Of a stretch of DNA of 64,000 bases, positions 1-8,193 are shown piece by piece. The translations under genes and the position numbers were made by a program. The notes beneath the pieces are model-generated. The model was not told the DNA's origin. It ran no database searches and worked only from the letters and a program-made list of their open reading frames with translations. This stretch comes from an uncultured Collinsella sp. (lineage in GTDB: Bacteria > Actinomycetota > Coriobacteriia > Coriobacteriales > Coriobacteriaceae). The stretch covers positions 20,456 to 84,455 of the forward strand of contig CAUDQR010000010.1 in NCBI GenBank assembly GCA_958451615.1, read 5' to 3'. Position 1 is the stretch's first letter, and every line of letters starts with the position of its first letter.

Positions 1-1056
1 GCAGCTTGTAAGGCGCTTTCTCGAATCGACGCCTACCCCGATAGGGAAAGCCGCGCCCTCGTTCGCGCCCTAGCGCGTGCCCAGGGCATTCCCGAAGATA
101 CTATCGTCTGCGGCGCGGGCGCGTCCGACATCATCTGGCGGCTCGCCGCGGCGGTGCGCCCGAAACGCATCGTCGTGTGCGCGCCGACGTTCTCTGAATA
201 TTCGGAGGCGGCATCGTACTACGGCGCATGCGTGCAGGAGTTCCCGCTCTCCGAAGCGGACGACTTCGACGTGCCCGCCTCCTTCGCCCGCGCGATCGAG
301 GGGCCGGGAGACGTGGCGTACCTCTGCAATCCGAACAACCCGACGGGGCGCCTCGTCGACCCCAGCGTGATCGAGGCCGCGGCTTGCCGCTGCGAGCAGG
401 TGGGCGCGCTGCTCGTCGTGGACGAGTGCTTCCTCGGATTTGCGCCCGACGCCCGCGAAAGGAGCGTGGCCGCACGCGCCGCGTGTTCGCGCCATGTGGC
501 CGTGCTCTCCGCGTTCACCAAGCTCTACGGAATGGCGGGGTTGCGGTTGGGATATCTGATCAGCGGAAACGCTCAACTCATCGAGGGGATTCGCCGGGCG
601 GGGCAGGCGTGGCCCGTCTCCTCGGTCGCCGAGGCCGCGGGCATCGCCGCCCTGGAAGACGTCGAATACGTCTCACGCACGCGCGATGTATTGGCGGGCG
701 AGCGAGCGTGGCTTTCCCACGAGCTCTCCTCGCTCGGGCTTTCCGTCGTGCCGTCGGATGCGAACTTCCTTTTAGTCCGCACGCCGGCGAAAGACATCCC
801 CGAGCGCCTGTATAAACTGGGGGTTTTGGTCCGCACGTGCGACTCGTTTTCGGTGCTGTCCCGTTTCTGGTGCCGCGTCGCGGTGCGCACGCGCAAGGAG
901 AATGCCCGGCTTGCGATGGCGTTCGGCCGTGCGCTTCGGGCGGAAGACGCATCGGGCGAAGGCGAACCCGACGAACGGGGCGGCGCTTCTTTCAGCGGCG
1001 CTATGGCGGGCGCGGATGGCCGAGGCTTGGCGAAGGAGGTCGATACCCGTGGGTAG
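1..1056 (+). CDS. cobD: Threonine-phosphate decarboxylase CobD-like aminotransferase (5' truncated by window)
   Basis: The frame is open from base 1, so the start lies upstream; about 351 codons are visible. The protein is a fold-type I PLP enzyme of the histidinol-phosphate aminotransferase/CobD class. Visible motifs are CGAGASDIIWRL near the start, the NPNNPTGR substrate and PLP loop, DECFLGF with the PLP-contacting Asp, and AFTKLYGMAG with the Schiff-base lysine at bases 520-522. CobD decarboxylates L-threonine phosphate to the aminopropanol phosphate arm of cobalamin. Sequence alone does not separate CobD from HisC; the directly following cobQ (8-bp overlap) and three more cobalamin genes decide for CobD. 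The C-terminal end after about base 930 is poorly conserved in type. Confidence is high for the family and good for the role. Confidence 0.85.
   Translation, partial: AACKALSRIDAYPDRESRALVRALARAQGIPEDTIVCGAGASDIIWRLAAAVRPKRIVVCAPTFSEYSEAASYYGACVQEFPLSEADDFDVPASFARAIEGPGDVAYLCNPNNPTGRLVDPSVIEAAACRCEQVGALLVVDECFLGFAPDARERSVAARAACSRHVAVLSAFTKLYGMAGLRLGYLISGNAQLIEGIRRAGQAWPVSSVAEAAGIAALEDVEYVSRTRDVLAGERAWLSHELSSLGLSVVPSDANFLLVRTPAKDIPERLYKLGVLVRTCDSFSVLSRFWCRVAVRTRKENARLAMAFGRALRAEDASGEGEPDERGGASFSGAMAGADGRGLAKEVDTRG
1032..1040 (+). promoter_or_regulatory. Strong ribosome-binding site fixing the cobQ start
   Basis: GAAGGAGGT lies 8 nt before the GTG at 1049, inside the end of cobD. It selects the GTG over an in-frame ATG at 902 that would add 49 residues unlike the family. 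Confidence 0.8.
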
Positions 1057-2548
1057 GGCCAAGCCCATCATGATCCAGGGCACCATGTCGAACGCGGGGA
1101 AGAGCCTGCTCGCGGCGGGGCTGTGCCGCGTGCTTTCGCAGGACGGCCTGCGCGTGACTCCCTTCAAGAGCCAGAACATGGCACTCAACAGCGGCGTCAC
1201 GGCCGACGGGCTCGAGATGGGGCGCGCCCAGATCATGCAGGCCGAGGCGTGCGGCATCGCGCCCGACGTGCGCATGAACCCCATCCTGCTCAAGCCCGAA
1301 AGCGGCCACCGAAGCCAGCTCATCGTGGCCGGCAAGGCGCAGGGAGCCTTCGCTGCGAGGGACTACTTCGCGCGAAAGAAGGCGCTCATGCCGCAGATTT
1401 TGGAGGCGTTCGATTCGCTCGCGGAGGATAACGACGTCATCGTCATCGAGGGCGCCGGCAGCCCCGCCGAAATCAACCTTGCCGAAAACGACATCGTCAA
1501 CATGGGGCTCGCGCGCGCCGTGTCCTCCCCCGTGCTGCTTGCGGGCGACATCGACCCGGGCGGGGTATTTGCCCAGCTCTACGGCACGGTCGCGCTCCTT
1601 GCGCCCGAGGACCGCGCGCTTTTGCGGGGGCTTGTGGTGAACAAGTTCCGCGGCGATGTGGAAATCCTGCGCCCGGGTTTGGCCCCGCTCGAGAAGATGT
1701 GCGGGGTTCCCGTCGTGGGGGTCGTGCCGTATCTTACGCTTGACCTGGACGACGAGGACTCGCTCGCGCCGCGCCTATCTGCCCGCGAGGCGCGCGGCGT
1801 CATCGACGTCGCCGTCGTGCGTCTTCCGCATCTGTCGAACTTCACCGACTTCGACCCGCTTTCGCGCGTGCCCGGCGTGGGCGTGCGCTACGTTTCCTCG
1901 ACGAGCGATCTGGGCCGACCCGACCTGGTGGTGCTTCCCGGCTCGAAGACTACGCTCGACGACGCGCGCTGGCTTGCGGCTAGCGGCATCGGAGCCTGTG
2001 TACGCGCGCTTTCGGGCGCGGGCACGCCGGTGCTCGGCATATGCGGAGGCTACCAGCTTTTGGGAGACGAGCTTTCCGACCCGCACGGCAGGGAAGGCGC
2101 TGGCACCGCGCGCGGGCTCGGGCTCATCCCTGCAAGTACGGTGTTCAAGGAGGAAAAGCGCCTCGCCCAGTCGGAGCTGCGCATCACGGGCGCCCAAGGC
2201 GCGTTCTCGGTGTGGAACGGCATGACGGCGCGCGGGTACGAGATTCACGACGGCGAAACGACCGTCTCCTGCGCCCCTGCGGGCACGATTGGCGGCAAAC
2301 CAGAAGGCGCGGCCTGCGGAAACGTGTTCGGAACCTATCTCCACGGCCTGTTCGACGAACCGGGGGTGGCGCTCGCTCTCGCGCGCTCGCTCGCGCGCAT
2401 GCGCGGCCTGCCCGAGAGCGTCGTGGGTGCTGCGGGCGCAGCGTCCGCAGCCGATCACCGTGCGCGCGAGTTCGACCGCCTGGCCGACGTCGTGCGCGGG
2501 GCGCTTGACATGGAGTATGTCTACCGCATTATCGAGGAGGGCGTATGA
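1049..2548 (+). CDS. cobQ: Cobyric acid synthase (glutamine-hydrolysing)
   Basis: The product of 499 aa amidates side chains b, d, e and g of adenosylcobyrinate diamide with glutamine as nitrogen donor. The N-terminal dethiobiotin-synthetase-like ATPase domain carries the P-loop GTMSNAGKS at residues 11-19. The C-terminal class I glutamine amidotransferase domain has its nucleophile Cys332 in GICGGYQLLG and the catalytic His432 in YLHGLFD. The GTG start at 1049 has an excellent Shine-Dalgarno and places the family's usual MIQGTMSNAGKS at residue 8. The gene overlaps cobD by 8 bp and the next gene by ATGA, so translation is probably coupled. Length is normal for CobQ/CbiP. Confidence 0.95.
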   Translation: MGRAKPIMIQGTMSNAGKSLLAAGLCRVLSQDGLRVTPFKSQNMALNSGVTADGLEMGRAQIMQAEACGIAPDVRMNPILLKPESGHRSQLIVAGKAQGAFAARDYFARKKALMPQILEAFDSLAEDNDVIVIEGAGSPAEINLAENDIVNMGLARAVSSPVLLAGDIDPGGVFAQLYGTVALLAPEDRALLRGLVVNKFRGDVEILRPGLAPLEKMCGVPVVGVVPYLTLDLDDEDSLAPRLSAREARGVIDVAVVRLPHLSNFTDFDPLSRVPGVGVRYVSSTSDLGRPDLVVLPGSKTTLDDARWLAASGIGACVRALSGAGTPVLGICGGYQLLGDELSDPHGREGAGTARGLGLIPASTVFKEEKRLAQSELRITGAQGAFSVWNGMTARGYEIHDGETTVSCAPAGTIGGKPEGAACGNVFGTYLHGLFDEPGVALALARSLARMRGLPESVVGAAGAASAADHRAREFDRLADVVRGALDMEYVYRIIEEGV

Positions 2549-3060
2549 TCCACGTGTATCATGGCGACGGCAAAGGCAAGACTACGGCGGCGATGGGCCT
2601 CGCCCTTCGCATGCTCGCCGCAGGCCGCCGCGTCGTCGTCGTGCAGTTCCTGAAAGACGGCGAAAGCGGGGAGGCGCGCCTGCTCGCCGAGCATTTCGGC
2701 GTGCCCTTGTTCGCGGGGAAGGTGTCGGACAAGTTTACCTGGTCGATGACGTCGGAAGAACTTGCCGCGACGTGCGAGCTGCACGATGGGAACCTCGCTT
2801 CCGCGCTCGCCGAGCTCGAGGGCGCGCAAGAGGGACTGCTCGTGCTCGACGAGGCGCTCGACGCGCTTTCGAAGGGGCTTGTCGACGAGGCGCTCGTGAA
2901 CCGCGCGCTCGATTTGTCCGCGCGCGGCGTCGAAGTGGCGCTCACCGGGCGCGCGCTTTCCCGCAAGATCGTGGAGAAGGCCGACTACATAACCGAGATG
3001 CGGTGCGAGAAACACCCCTACTCTCAGGGGATATGTGCAAGGGAAGGAGTGGAGTACTAG
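2545..3060 (+). CDS. cobO: Cob(I)alamin/corrinoid adenosyltransferase (CobA/CobO/BtuR type)
   Basis: The 171-aa protein transfers the 5'-deoxyadenosyl group of ATP to the cobalt of reduced corrinoids. The P-loop GDGKGKTT is at residues 7-14, followed by the conserved ALRMLAAGRRVVVVQFLK segment; LVLDEALDALSKGL is the Walker-B-like region. It is close to the family in length (about 170-200 aa) but lacks the N-terminal extension of enterobacterial BtuR. The ATG start overlaps the cobQ stop (ATGA) and the stop touches the next ATG, so it is in the same operon. CobA, CobO and BtuR are names for the same family; the symbol is a choice. Confidence 0.92.
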   Translation: MIHVYHGDGKGKTTAAMGLALRMLAAGRRVVVVQFLKDGESGEARLLAEHFGVPLFAGKVSDKFTWSMTSEELAATCELHDGNLASALAELEGAQEGLLVLDEALDALSKGLVDEALVNRALDLSARGVEVALTGRALSRKIVEKADYITEMRCEKHPYSQGICAREGVEY

Positions 3061-3702
3061 ATGGATTCCAAGGAGATGGCGCCCGGCGACATCGAGCGGC
3101 GCAGCTTCGAGATCATCACCGAAGAGCTCGGCGGCCGCACGTTCCCGCCGCTCGAAGAGCCCGTCGTGAAGCGCGTCATCCACACCACTGCCGACTTCTC
3201 GTACGCCGATTCCCTCGTGTTTACCCATGACGCCGCGCACTGTGCGCTCGACGCACTGCGCGCAGGGGCCACGGTGCTCACCGACACGAACATGGCGCTC
3301 GCAGGCATAAGCAAGCCCGCGCTCGCGAAGCTCGGCTGCAAGGCCGTGTGCTTCATGGCCGACCCTGATGTCGCCGCGGCTGCGCGCGCCGCGGGCACGA
3401 CTCGCGCCGTTGCGAGCATGGACAAAGCTTGCGGCATCGAGGGTCCGCTCATCGTGGCCGTCGGCAACGCTCCCACAGCACTTCTGCGCCTCGCCGAGCT
3501 CATGGACGCGGGGAAGATCGCGCCCGCGCTCGTCGTTGGGGTGCCGGTCGGGTTTGTGAACGTGGTCGAGGCGAAAGAGGAGCTACTCGCACGACGCGTG
3601 CCAGCCATCGTCGCGAGGGGTCGCAAGGGCGGCTCGACCGTGGCGGCTGCCATTATGAACGCGCTGCTCTACCAGATCACGCGCCCAGGCGGCCCGAAGT
3701 GA
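3061..3702 (+). CDS. cbiC: Cobalt-precorrin-8 methylmutase
   Basis: The 213-aa protein fits precorrin-8X methylmutase (CbiC/CobH), which moves the C-11 methyl to C-12 to give (cobalt-)hydrogenobyrinate. The catalytic histidine is His41 in RVIHTTADF. The segments VFTHDAAHCALDALRAGA, DTNMALAGI and the C-terminal RGRKGGSTVAAAIMNALL are characteristic. The ATG follows the previous stop directly. The next gene starts at a GTG overlapping this stop (GTGA). Recognition is firm; the choice between cobalt (anaerobic, cbiC) and cobalt-free (cobH) substrate is inferred from the anaerobic lifestyle expected for this lineage. Confidence 0.93.
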   Translation: MDSKEMAPGDIERRSFEIITEELGGRTFPPLEEPVVKRVIHTTADFSYADSLVFTHDAAHCALDALRAGATVLTDTNMALAGISKPALAKLGCKAVCFMADPDVAAAARAAGTTRAVASMDKACGIEGPLIVAVGNAPTALLRLAELMDAGKIAPALVVGVPVGFVNVVEAKEELLARRVPAIVARGRKGGSTVAAAIMNALLYQITRPGGPK

Positions 3703-4472
3703 CGGCGCCCGCATCCGCGCCGGCGCTGCGCATCTTCGCCGGCACCACCGAGGGCCGCCTTCTGTGTGAATGGGCGAGCGGGGCGGTCATCCCCGCCCGT
3801 GCCTACGCGGCAACCGAGTACGGAGGCGAGCTTTTGGGTGAGCTTCCGGGCATCGAGGTGCATGCGGGCAGGCTCGACGATGCCGACATGGAGCGCGAGC
3901 TTTCCGGCGCGCGTATCGTCGTCGACGCCACGCACCCCTTCGCTACGCTCGCAAGCGACAACATCCGGGTCGCTTCGCTCGCCGTGGGTGCACGATGCCT
4001 GCGCCTTGCGCGCCCGGTCGAGGCGCTGCCCAAAGGCGTCGTGCCGGTCGCGTCGATCGCCTGCGCGGCGCGCTTTCTCTCCGAGAACCCGGGTCGCGTT
4101 CTTCTCACGACGGGGAGCAAGGAGCTTGCTCCCTACACGCGCGTCGCCGATTTCGCGGAGCGCTTCTTCGTGCGTGTGCTCCCGCTGCCCGGTGCTATAA
4201 CGAAGTGCATCGACGCGGGGTTTTCGCCGTCGCACGTCATCGGCATGCAGGGGCCCTTCACCCGCGAGCTCAACGAGGCGATGCTTCGGCAGGTGGGCGC
4301 CCAGTGGCTTGTGACCAAGGACTCGGGAACCGTAGGCGGCACGGCCGAGAAGCTCGCCGCAGCGCGCGCCGTGGGAGCGCGCTGTATCGTGGTCACCCGT
4401 CCCGCCGAGGGAGGCGGGGCCCTTTCGCTTCGGGAAGTGGAAGATGCGCTCTTACGGGAGTTCGCGCGCTAG
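3699..4472 (+). CDS. cbiJ: Precorrin-6A / cobalt-precorrin-6A reductase
   Basis: The 257-aa product reduces (cobalt-)precorrin-6A using NAD(P)H. Visible family features are LRIFAGTTEGRLL at the N-terminus, VVDATHPFA, GRVLLTTGSKEL, GMQGPFTRELN and VTKDSGTVGGTAEKL, all typical of CobK/CbiJ. The longer open frame reaches back to 3429 inside cbiC, but the GTG at 3699 gives the normal length and a 4-bp coupled overlap. It is the last gene of the cobalamin operon in this window. No clear terminator follows; the next 190 nt hold an IS relic and a palindrome. Confidence 0.92.
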   Translation: MTAPASAPALRIFAGTTEGRLLCEWASGAVIPARAYAATEYGGELLGELPGIEVHAGRLDDADMERELSGARIVVDATHPFATLASDNIRVASLAVGARCLRLARPVEALPKGVVPVASIACAARFLSENPGRVLLTTGSKELAPYTRVADFAERFFVRVLPLPGAITKCIDAGFSPSHVIGMQGPFTRELNEAMLRQVGAQWLVTKDSGTVGGTAEKLAAARAVGARCIVVTRPAEGGGALSLREVEDALLREFAR

Positions 4473-4493
4473 GCGCTCGCCGCGCCTGCGAGG

Positions 4494-4574
4494 AGGATCG
4501 CCTCGAGCAAGCTCGACCCGTACAAGCCCGTCATCCACCAATAGCTCGAGGACGCCCGGAACTGGCGCAAACAG
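4494..4574 (+). pseudogene. IS21-family istA transposase relic
   Basis: About 27 codons read RIASSKLDPYKPVIHQ, then an in-frame TAG at 4542-4544, then LEDARNWRKQ. The SKLDPYKPVI-xxx-LEDxRNxxxKQ pattern is the segment after the helix-turn-helix of IstA transposases. There is no flanking open frame, so only this shard remains. Another IS21 shard lies at about 58815-58938. Confidence 0.6.
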
Positions 4575-4583
4575 CCCTTCAAT

Positions 4584-4652
4584 AAGTTGCGGTGAAATAG
4601 TGTCTGTTTTTGCTGCTAGATAGCATATTCAGTCCCTAAATCACCGTAACTT
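4584..4652 (-). repeat. 69-nt palindromic repeat, copy 1 (inverted orientation)
   Basis: The arms begin AAGTTGCGGTGAAATAG and end in an imperfect complement (TCACCGTAACTT). Read on the minus strand it aligns with the copies at 20879-20946 and 21221-21288, including the internal AGGGA-TGAATA step. It lies between the converging cobalamin operon and MacB-like gene, and could end transcripts from either side. Confidence 0.75.
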
Positions 4653-4664
4653 GTCGGTGGTGGC

Positions 4665-5879
4665 TTACTGGTAGCGTAGGCACTCCACCGGGTCGAGCTT
4701 TGCCGCGCGTCGAGCGGGGTAGAAGCCAAAGATTACGCCGATGCCGACGGAGACGGCGAAGGCCAGCAGCACCGTGGCGATTGAAAAACTCGGTGTGATT
4801 TGCCCGCTGGCACCGAGCTCGCCAAGAATCCCGGATCCGGAGGCAAACATCGCGAGGCCCCAGGCCAGCAGATAGCCTATCAGGACACCCAGCAGGCCAC
4901 CGGTGACGCACAGCGCCGAGGACTCGGCCAAAAACTGCGCGGTGATATCGCGACGACTGGCGCCCAGAGCGCGACGGATGCCGATCTCGCGGATGCGCTC
5001 AGTCACGTTGGTGAGCATCATGTTCATAATGCCGATACCGCCGACAAGCAGCGAGATACTGGCGACAGCACCCATGATGAGCGAGAAGGCGCCCATAAAG
5101 GAATTGAGGGAGTCGATAGCGCTTTTCATGGAGGTCGCCGATACACTGTCGTACTCATCATCCTCCGCGATACCCTTCATCGCGCGCACCTTGGACTCGA
5201 TGGTCTTGCAGAGCTCGTCCATGTCCGTGCCCTCGGCAGCAAGTGCCGTCACGCTGGGGAATGAAGGATTCTCGTCGCCAAACAGGCCGGAGATGGTTTC
5301 GCGTGGCATATACAGCGTGAGCGAGCCCATGGAGTCGCTGCCGCCATCAATCACGCCTATAATCTGCACCTCGCCGTTGGACACCTTGATGGTTTTCCCC
5401 AGTGCGTCCTGTTCGTTGCCGTAAAGCTGATCGGCGCCGCCACGGCTGATGAGCGCCACGCGCGAGCCTGATTGAGACTCGGCCTGTGAATAGACGCGTC
5501 CCGCAACGAGCTTGCTGGCACCCACCGCGTCGAGCATGTCGCTGTCGACACCCTGTGCCATGACGGTATAGCTTTTATCGCCAGACTTGTACTCGGTATA
5601 CGCACTGTCGACAATGCCGATCTGCTCTATCTGCGGCACCAGTTTTTGAAGTTTCTGGACGTCCGAATCGGTGAGTTCTTGGGACGAATAGATCTGCACC
5701 ATGCGGGCTGCGTTGAGGCCCAGGCTGTTGACCAAGCTGTTTTGGATGCCGCCGATGAGCGAGGTCATGGCGATGACCGAGGCGATGCCAATGACGATGC
5801 CAAGGATGGTGAGCAGGCTGCGTCCCTTGTTGGCCTCGAGCGAGTGAAGGGCTTCTTGGACAAGATCGCGGGTGCTCAT
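4665..5879 (-). CDS. MacB-like ABC transporter permease
   Basis: The 404-aa membrane protein has the FtsX/MacB layout. One helix lies near the N-terminus (about residues 20-42, after VQEALHSLEANKGRSLLTILGIVIGIASVI). A large extracytoplasmic MacB_PCD-type domain spans about 43-270, and three C-terminal helices lie between about 275 and 395. NVTERIREIGIRRALGASRRDI is the cytoplasmic coupling segment typical of this family. The ATG overlaps the stop of the upstream ATPase gene by 4 bp. With the ATPase and the adaptor it forms an operon for export of a peptide, lipid or drug across the membrane. The substrate cannot be told from sequence. Confidence 0.9.
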   Translation of the reverse strand: MSTRDLVQEALHSLEANKGRSLLTILGIVIGIASVIAMTSLIGGIQNSLVNSLGLNAARMVQIYSSQELTDSDVQKLQKLVPQIEQIGIVDSAYTEYKSGDKSYTVMAQGVDSDMLDAVGASKLVAGRVYSQAESQSGSRVALISRGGADQLYGNEQDALGKTIKVSNGEVQIIGVIDGGSDSMGSLTLYMPRETISGLFGDENPSFPSVTALAAEGTDMDELCKTIESKVRAMKGIAEDDEYDSVSATSMKSAIDSLNSFMGAFSLIMGAVASISLLVGGIGIMNMMLTNVTERIREIGIRRALGASRRDITAQFLAESSALCVTGGLLGVLIGYLLAWGLAMFASGSGILGELGASGQITPSFSIATVLLAFAVSVGIGVIFGFYPARRAAKLDPVECLRYQ

Positions 5880-6649
5880 GCCTTCGCTCCTTTCGGCTGA
5901 TTGGTGGTTGCAGAAATCGCGGGCAGGTTTTTGACGGCCCCGCGTAACGTATTCGGTGTATGCGCGACATATGCGCCGTCATGGATTCGCCCGTCACGGA
6001 TGGTTACGGCTCGATCGGCCTCGGCGGCGATGCCGGGGTCATGCGTGATGAGTACGATGGTCTTGCCGCGTTTCTGGAGCTTGTGGAAGGTTTCCATGAC
6101 GAGCGCCCCGGTTGTCGAGTCTAGATTTCCCGTTGGCTCGTCGGCCAAAATGATGGGCGGGTCGTTGACAAGGGCGCGCGCGATGGCGACGCGCTGCATC
6201 TGTCCGCCCGAGAGTTCCGATATGCGGTGGTCCCAATGGTCGACGGGCAGCGTGACGGCTTGCAGCGCGTGCACGGCGCGCATCTCGCGCTGGCTACGCG
6301 GCACATTGGTGTAGGACAGCGGCAGCATGACGTTTTCGATCACCGTCAGACGCGGCAGCAAGTTAAAACTCTGAAAGACAAAGCCGATGCTCAGCGCGCG
6401 CACCTCGGTGAGCTCGTCATCGTCGAGCTCGGCGACGTTGAGCCCTTGCAGGAAATAATCACCCGCCGTCGGCTTGTCCAGGCAGCCCAGGATGTTCATG
6501 AGCGTCGACTTGCCCGAGCCCGAGGGGCCGGTGATGGCGACGAACTCACCGGGGTTCACCGCCAGGCTCACGTTGTGCAGGATGTGGGCGCAACCGGCCT
6601 CGCTCTCAAAGATGCGGTGCACGTTGCGGATGTCGATGACGGGACGCAT
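5876..6649 (-). CDS. MacB/LolD-type ABC transporter ATP-binding protein
   Basis: The 257-aa ATPase shows all canonical elements: Walker A GPSGSGKST at residues 41-49, Q-loop in FVFQSFNLLP, signature LSGGQ at 146-150, Walker B IILADEP at 166-172, and the switch histidine in LITHD. The LSIGFVFQSFNLLPRLTVIENV segment is typical of the MacB/LolD/FtsE subgroup, which powers mechanotransmission permeases rather than classical transport. It overlaps the adaptor gene by 1 bp and the permease by 4 bp, so the three are translated together. About 35 residues beyond the core at the C-terminus look unstructured. Confidence 0.93.
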   Translation of the reverse strand: MRPVIDIRNVHRIFESEAGCAHILHNVSLAVNPGEFVAITGPSGSGKSTLMNILGCLDKPTAGDYFLQGLNVAELDDDELTEVRALSIGFVFQSFNLLPRLTVIENVMLPLSYTNVPRSQREMRAVHALQAVTLPVDHWDHRISELSGGQMQRVAIARALVNDPPIILADEPTGNLDSTTGALVMETFHKLQKRGKTIVLITHDPGIAAEADRAVTIRDGRIHDGAYVAHTPNTLRGAVKNLPAISATTNQPKGAKA

Positions 6650-8061
6650 TACTTGCCCTCGTCGGCAGACATATTGTCGCCGCCGTCTGCCGTCATGCCT
6701 GTGCCGGTATCCGTCACGATGGTGTCGCCGTCGCGTAACTTGGTAACCGGGACGTCTGGGTTGATCTCGTTGCCCTGGTCGTCGCGCTTGACCTGCGTCT
6801 TACCGACTACAGCCTCGTTGTCGTTTTGCGTCACGACGGTCACCTTCACGCGGCGCGTCTTCTTGCCTTCCGAATCGGTGGCCAGATTGACGTAATAGTG
6901 CCCGCCATCTTCGGTCATCAGCGCCATGGTCGGCACCATAACCACGTCGTCGAGCTTCTCGGTCACTACCGAGACCTCGGCAGTCATACCCGGCTTAAGG
7001 CGACTGTCGGGTGCTTCGATGAGGATGTCGACGTTAAAGGTCACGCTGCCGCCGCTACCGGAGCCGGAGTCAGAGTTTGCCACCGAGGCGATAGCCGTGA
7101 CGGTGCCCTGGCTCACGATATCGGGAAACGCGGGATAGGTCACGTTGGCGCTTTGGCCCACGGCAATTTTGGCGATATCCTTTTCGCCCACCTGAACCGT
7201 CACCTTCATCTTGGACAGGTCGGCGATTTGCATGCACTGCTTGCCGCCGCTCGTGTCGCCTTCGCCCATGATCGTGCCTCCGGTCACCGTGGCACCGACT
7301 TTGGCGTTGAGCTCGACGATGTTGCCCGAGCTGGGGGCCTTTACGGTGCGCTCGGCCGCCTTTGCAGTTGCCTGCTCCAGCGTTGCCTGGGCCGAGGCGA
7401 GGTTGCGCTGGGCGGTCGAGACGGCATTTGCGTTGGCGTTTGCGTCCGATGGGCCGGTCGATCCGTCACTGTCCGTTGTCGGTGCGGCCTGTGCGGCCGC
7501 GAGTGCCACCTTTGCATTGTTCAGGTCTTCCTGGGCGGCCGCGACCGCGCGCTGCGCCTCGGAAACAGCGCTATCGAGCGCGTCGTTCTTAATGGTCATG
7601 AGCACGTCGCCCTCGTTGACGCTCTGTCCGGCCTGCACGTTGATCTTTTCAACCGTACCGTCGACAGAAGGGGAGACGACCGATGCCGAGATGGGCTTAA
7701 GCTGCCCCTTGGCTTCGACTGTGGTGGTAAACGTGCCTTCGGTGACCATGTCGGTCACCGGTCCGTTGGTGCCTGCGGGTTGCGCGTTGATGACCAGCGT
7801 TGCGATGATGGCAATGAGCGCGATGGCAACAACGACGCCGACGGCGATACCGCGTCGAATCAGCTTTTTGCGTCGACGTTCGGCACGTTTTGCCTTGAGC
7901 TTGGCATATGCCTCTTCATCGGAAATCTCGGCCGTATCGTTCGTGCGTCCGTTCTGCTTGTCGGCATGTACGTTTGTAATCAGAGGAAGCGTTTCGGCGG
8001 CATCTTCGGGCGTGTGCTCGGTATCATTCGGGCCCGGGGTGATCGTGGGGACATTCGGCAT
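6649..8061 (-). CDS. MacA/HlyD-type efflux adaptor (membrane fusion protein)
   Basis: The 470-aa protein has an acidic cytoplasmic N-terminus, a basic stretch (RRKKLIRR), and one transmembrane helix at about residues 68-92. An extracytoplasmic adaptor follows, with a split biotinyl-lipoyl domain (GTVEKINVQAGQSVNEGDVL and SSGNIVELNAKVGATVTGG) flanking an Ala/Gln-rich coiled coil at about 165-250. Beta-barrel and membrane-proximal domains come last. The ATG at 8061 is preferred over 15 earlier codons because AAAGGAG lies 5 nt upstream. Gram-positive MacA homologues partner MacB-like transporters, which matches the two downstream genes. Confidence 0.9.
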   Translation of the reverse strand: MPNVPTITPGPNDTEHTPEDAAETLPLITNVHADKQNGRTNDTAEISDEEAYAKLKAKRAERRRKKLIRRGIAVGVVVAIALIAIIATLVINAQPAGTNGPVTDMVTEGTFTTTVEAKGQLKPISASVVSPSVDGTVEKINVQAGQSVNEGDVLMTIKNDALDSAVSEAQRAVAAAQEDLNNAKVALAAAQAAPTTDSDGSTGPSDANANANAVSTAQRNLASAQATLEQATAKAAERTVKAPSSGNIVELNAKVGATVTGGTIMGEGDTSGGKQCMQIADLSKMKVTVQVGEKDIAKIAVGQSANVTYPAFPDIVSQGTVTAIASVANSDSGSGSGGSVTFNVDILIEAPDSRLKPGMTAEVSVVTEKLDDVVMVPTMALMTEDGGHYYVNLATDSEGKKTRRVKVTVVTQNDNEAVVGKTQVKRDDQGNEINPDVPVTKLRDGDTIVTDTGTGMTADGGDNMSADEGK

Positions 8062-8193
8062 AGCGTCTCCTTTATAGAAAGAACCTCGATAATTATATGC
8101 GCTCACCGATTAGGACGGGCGCATGGGACGGTTTCTTTCGGAACTGTTAGATTGGTCGCAGCGGTTCCACGTTGTATGAATGTGCGCGTTGCA

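Noticed and set aside
3699-4472. Longer precorrin-6A reductase starting at 3429
   Set aside because: It would overlap cbiC by 270 nt and add residues absent from the family; the GTG at 3699 with GTGA coupling fits.
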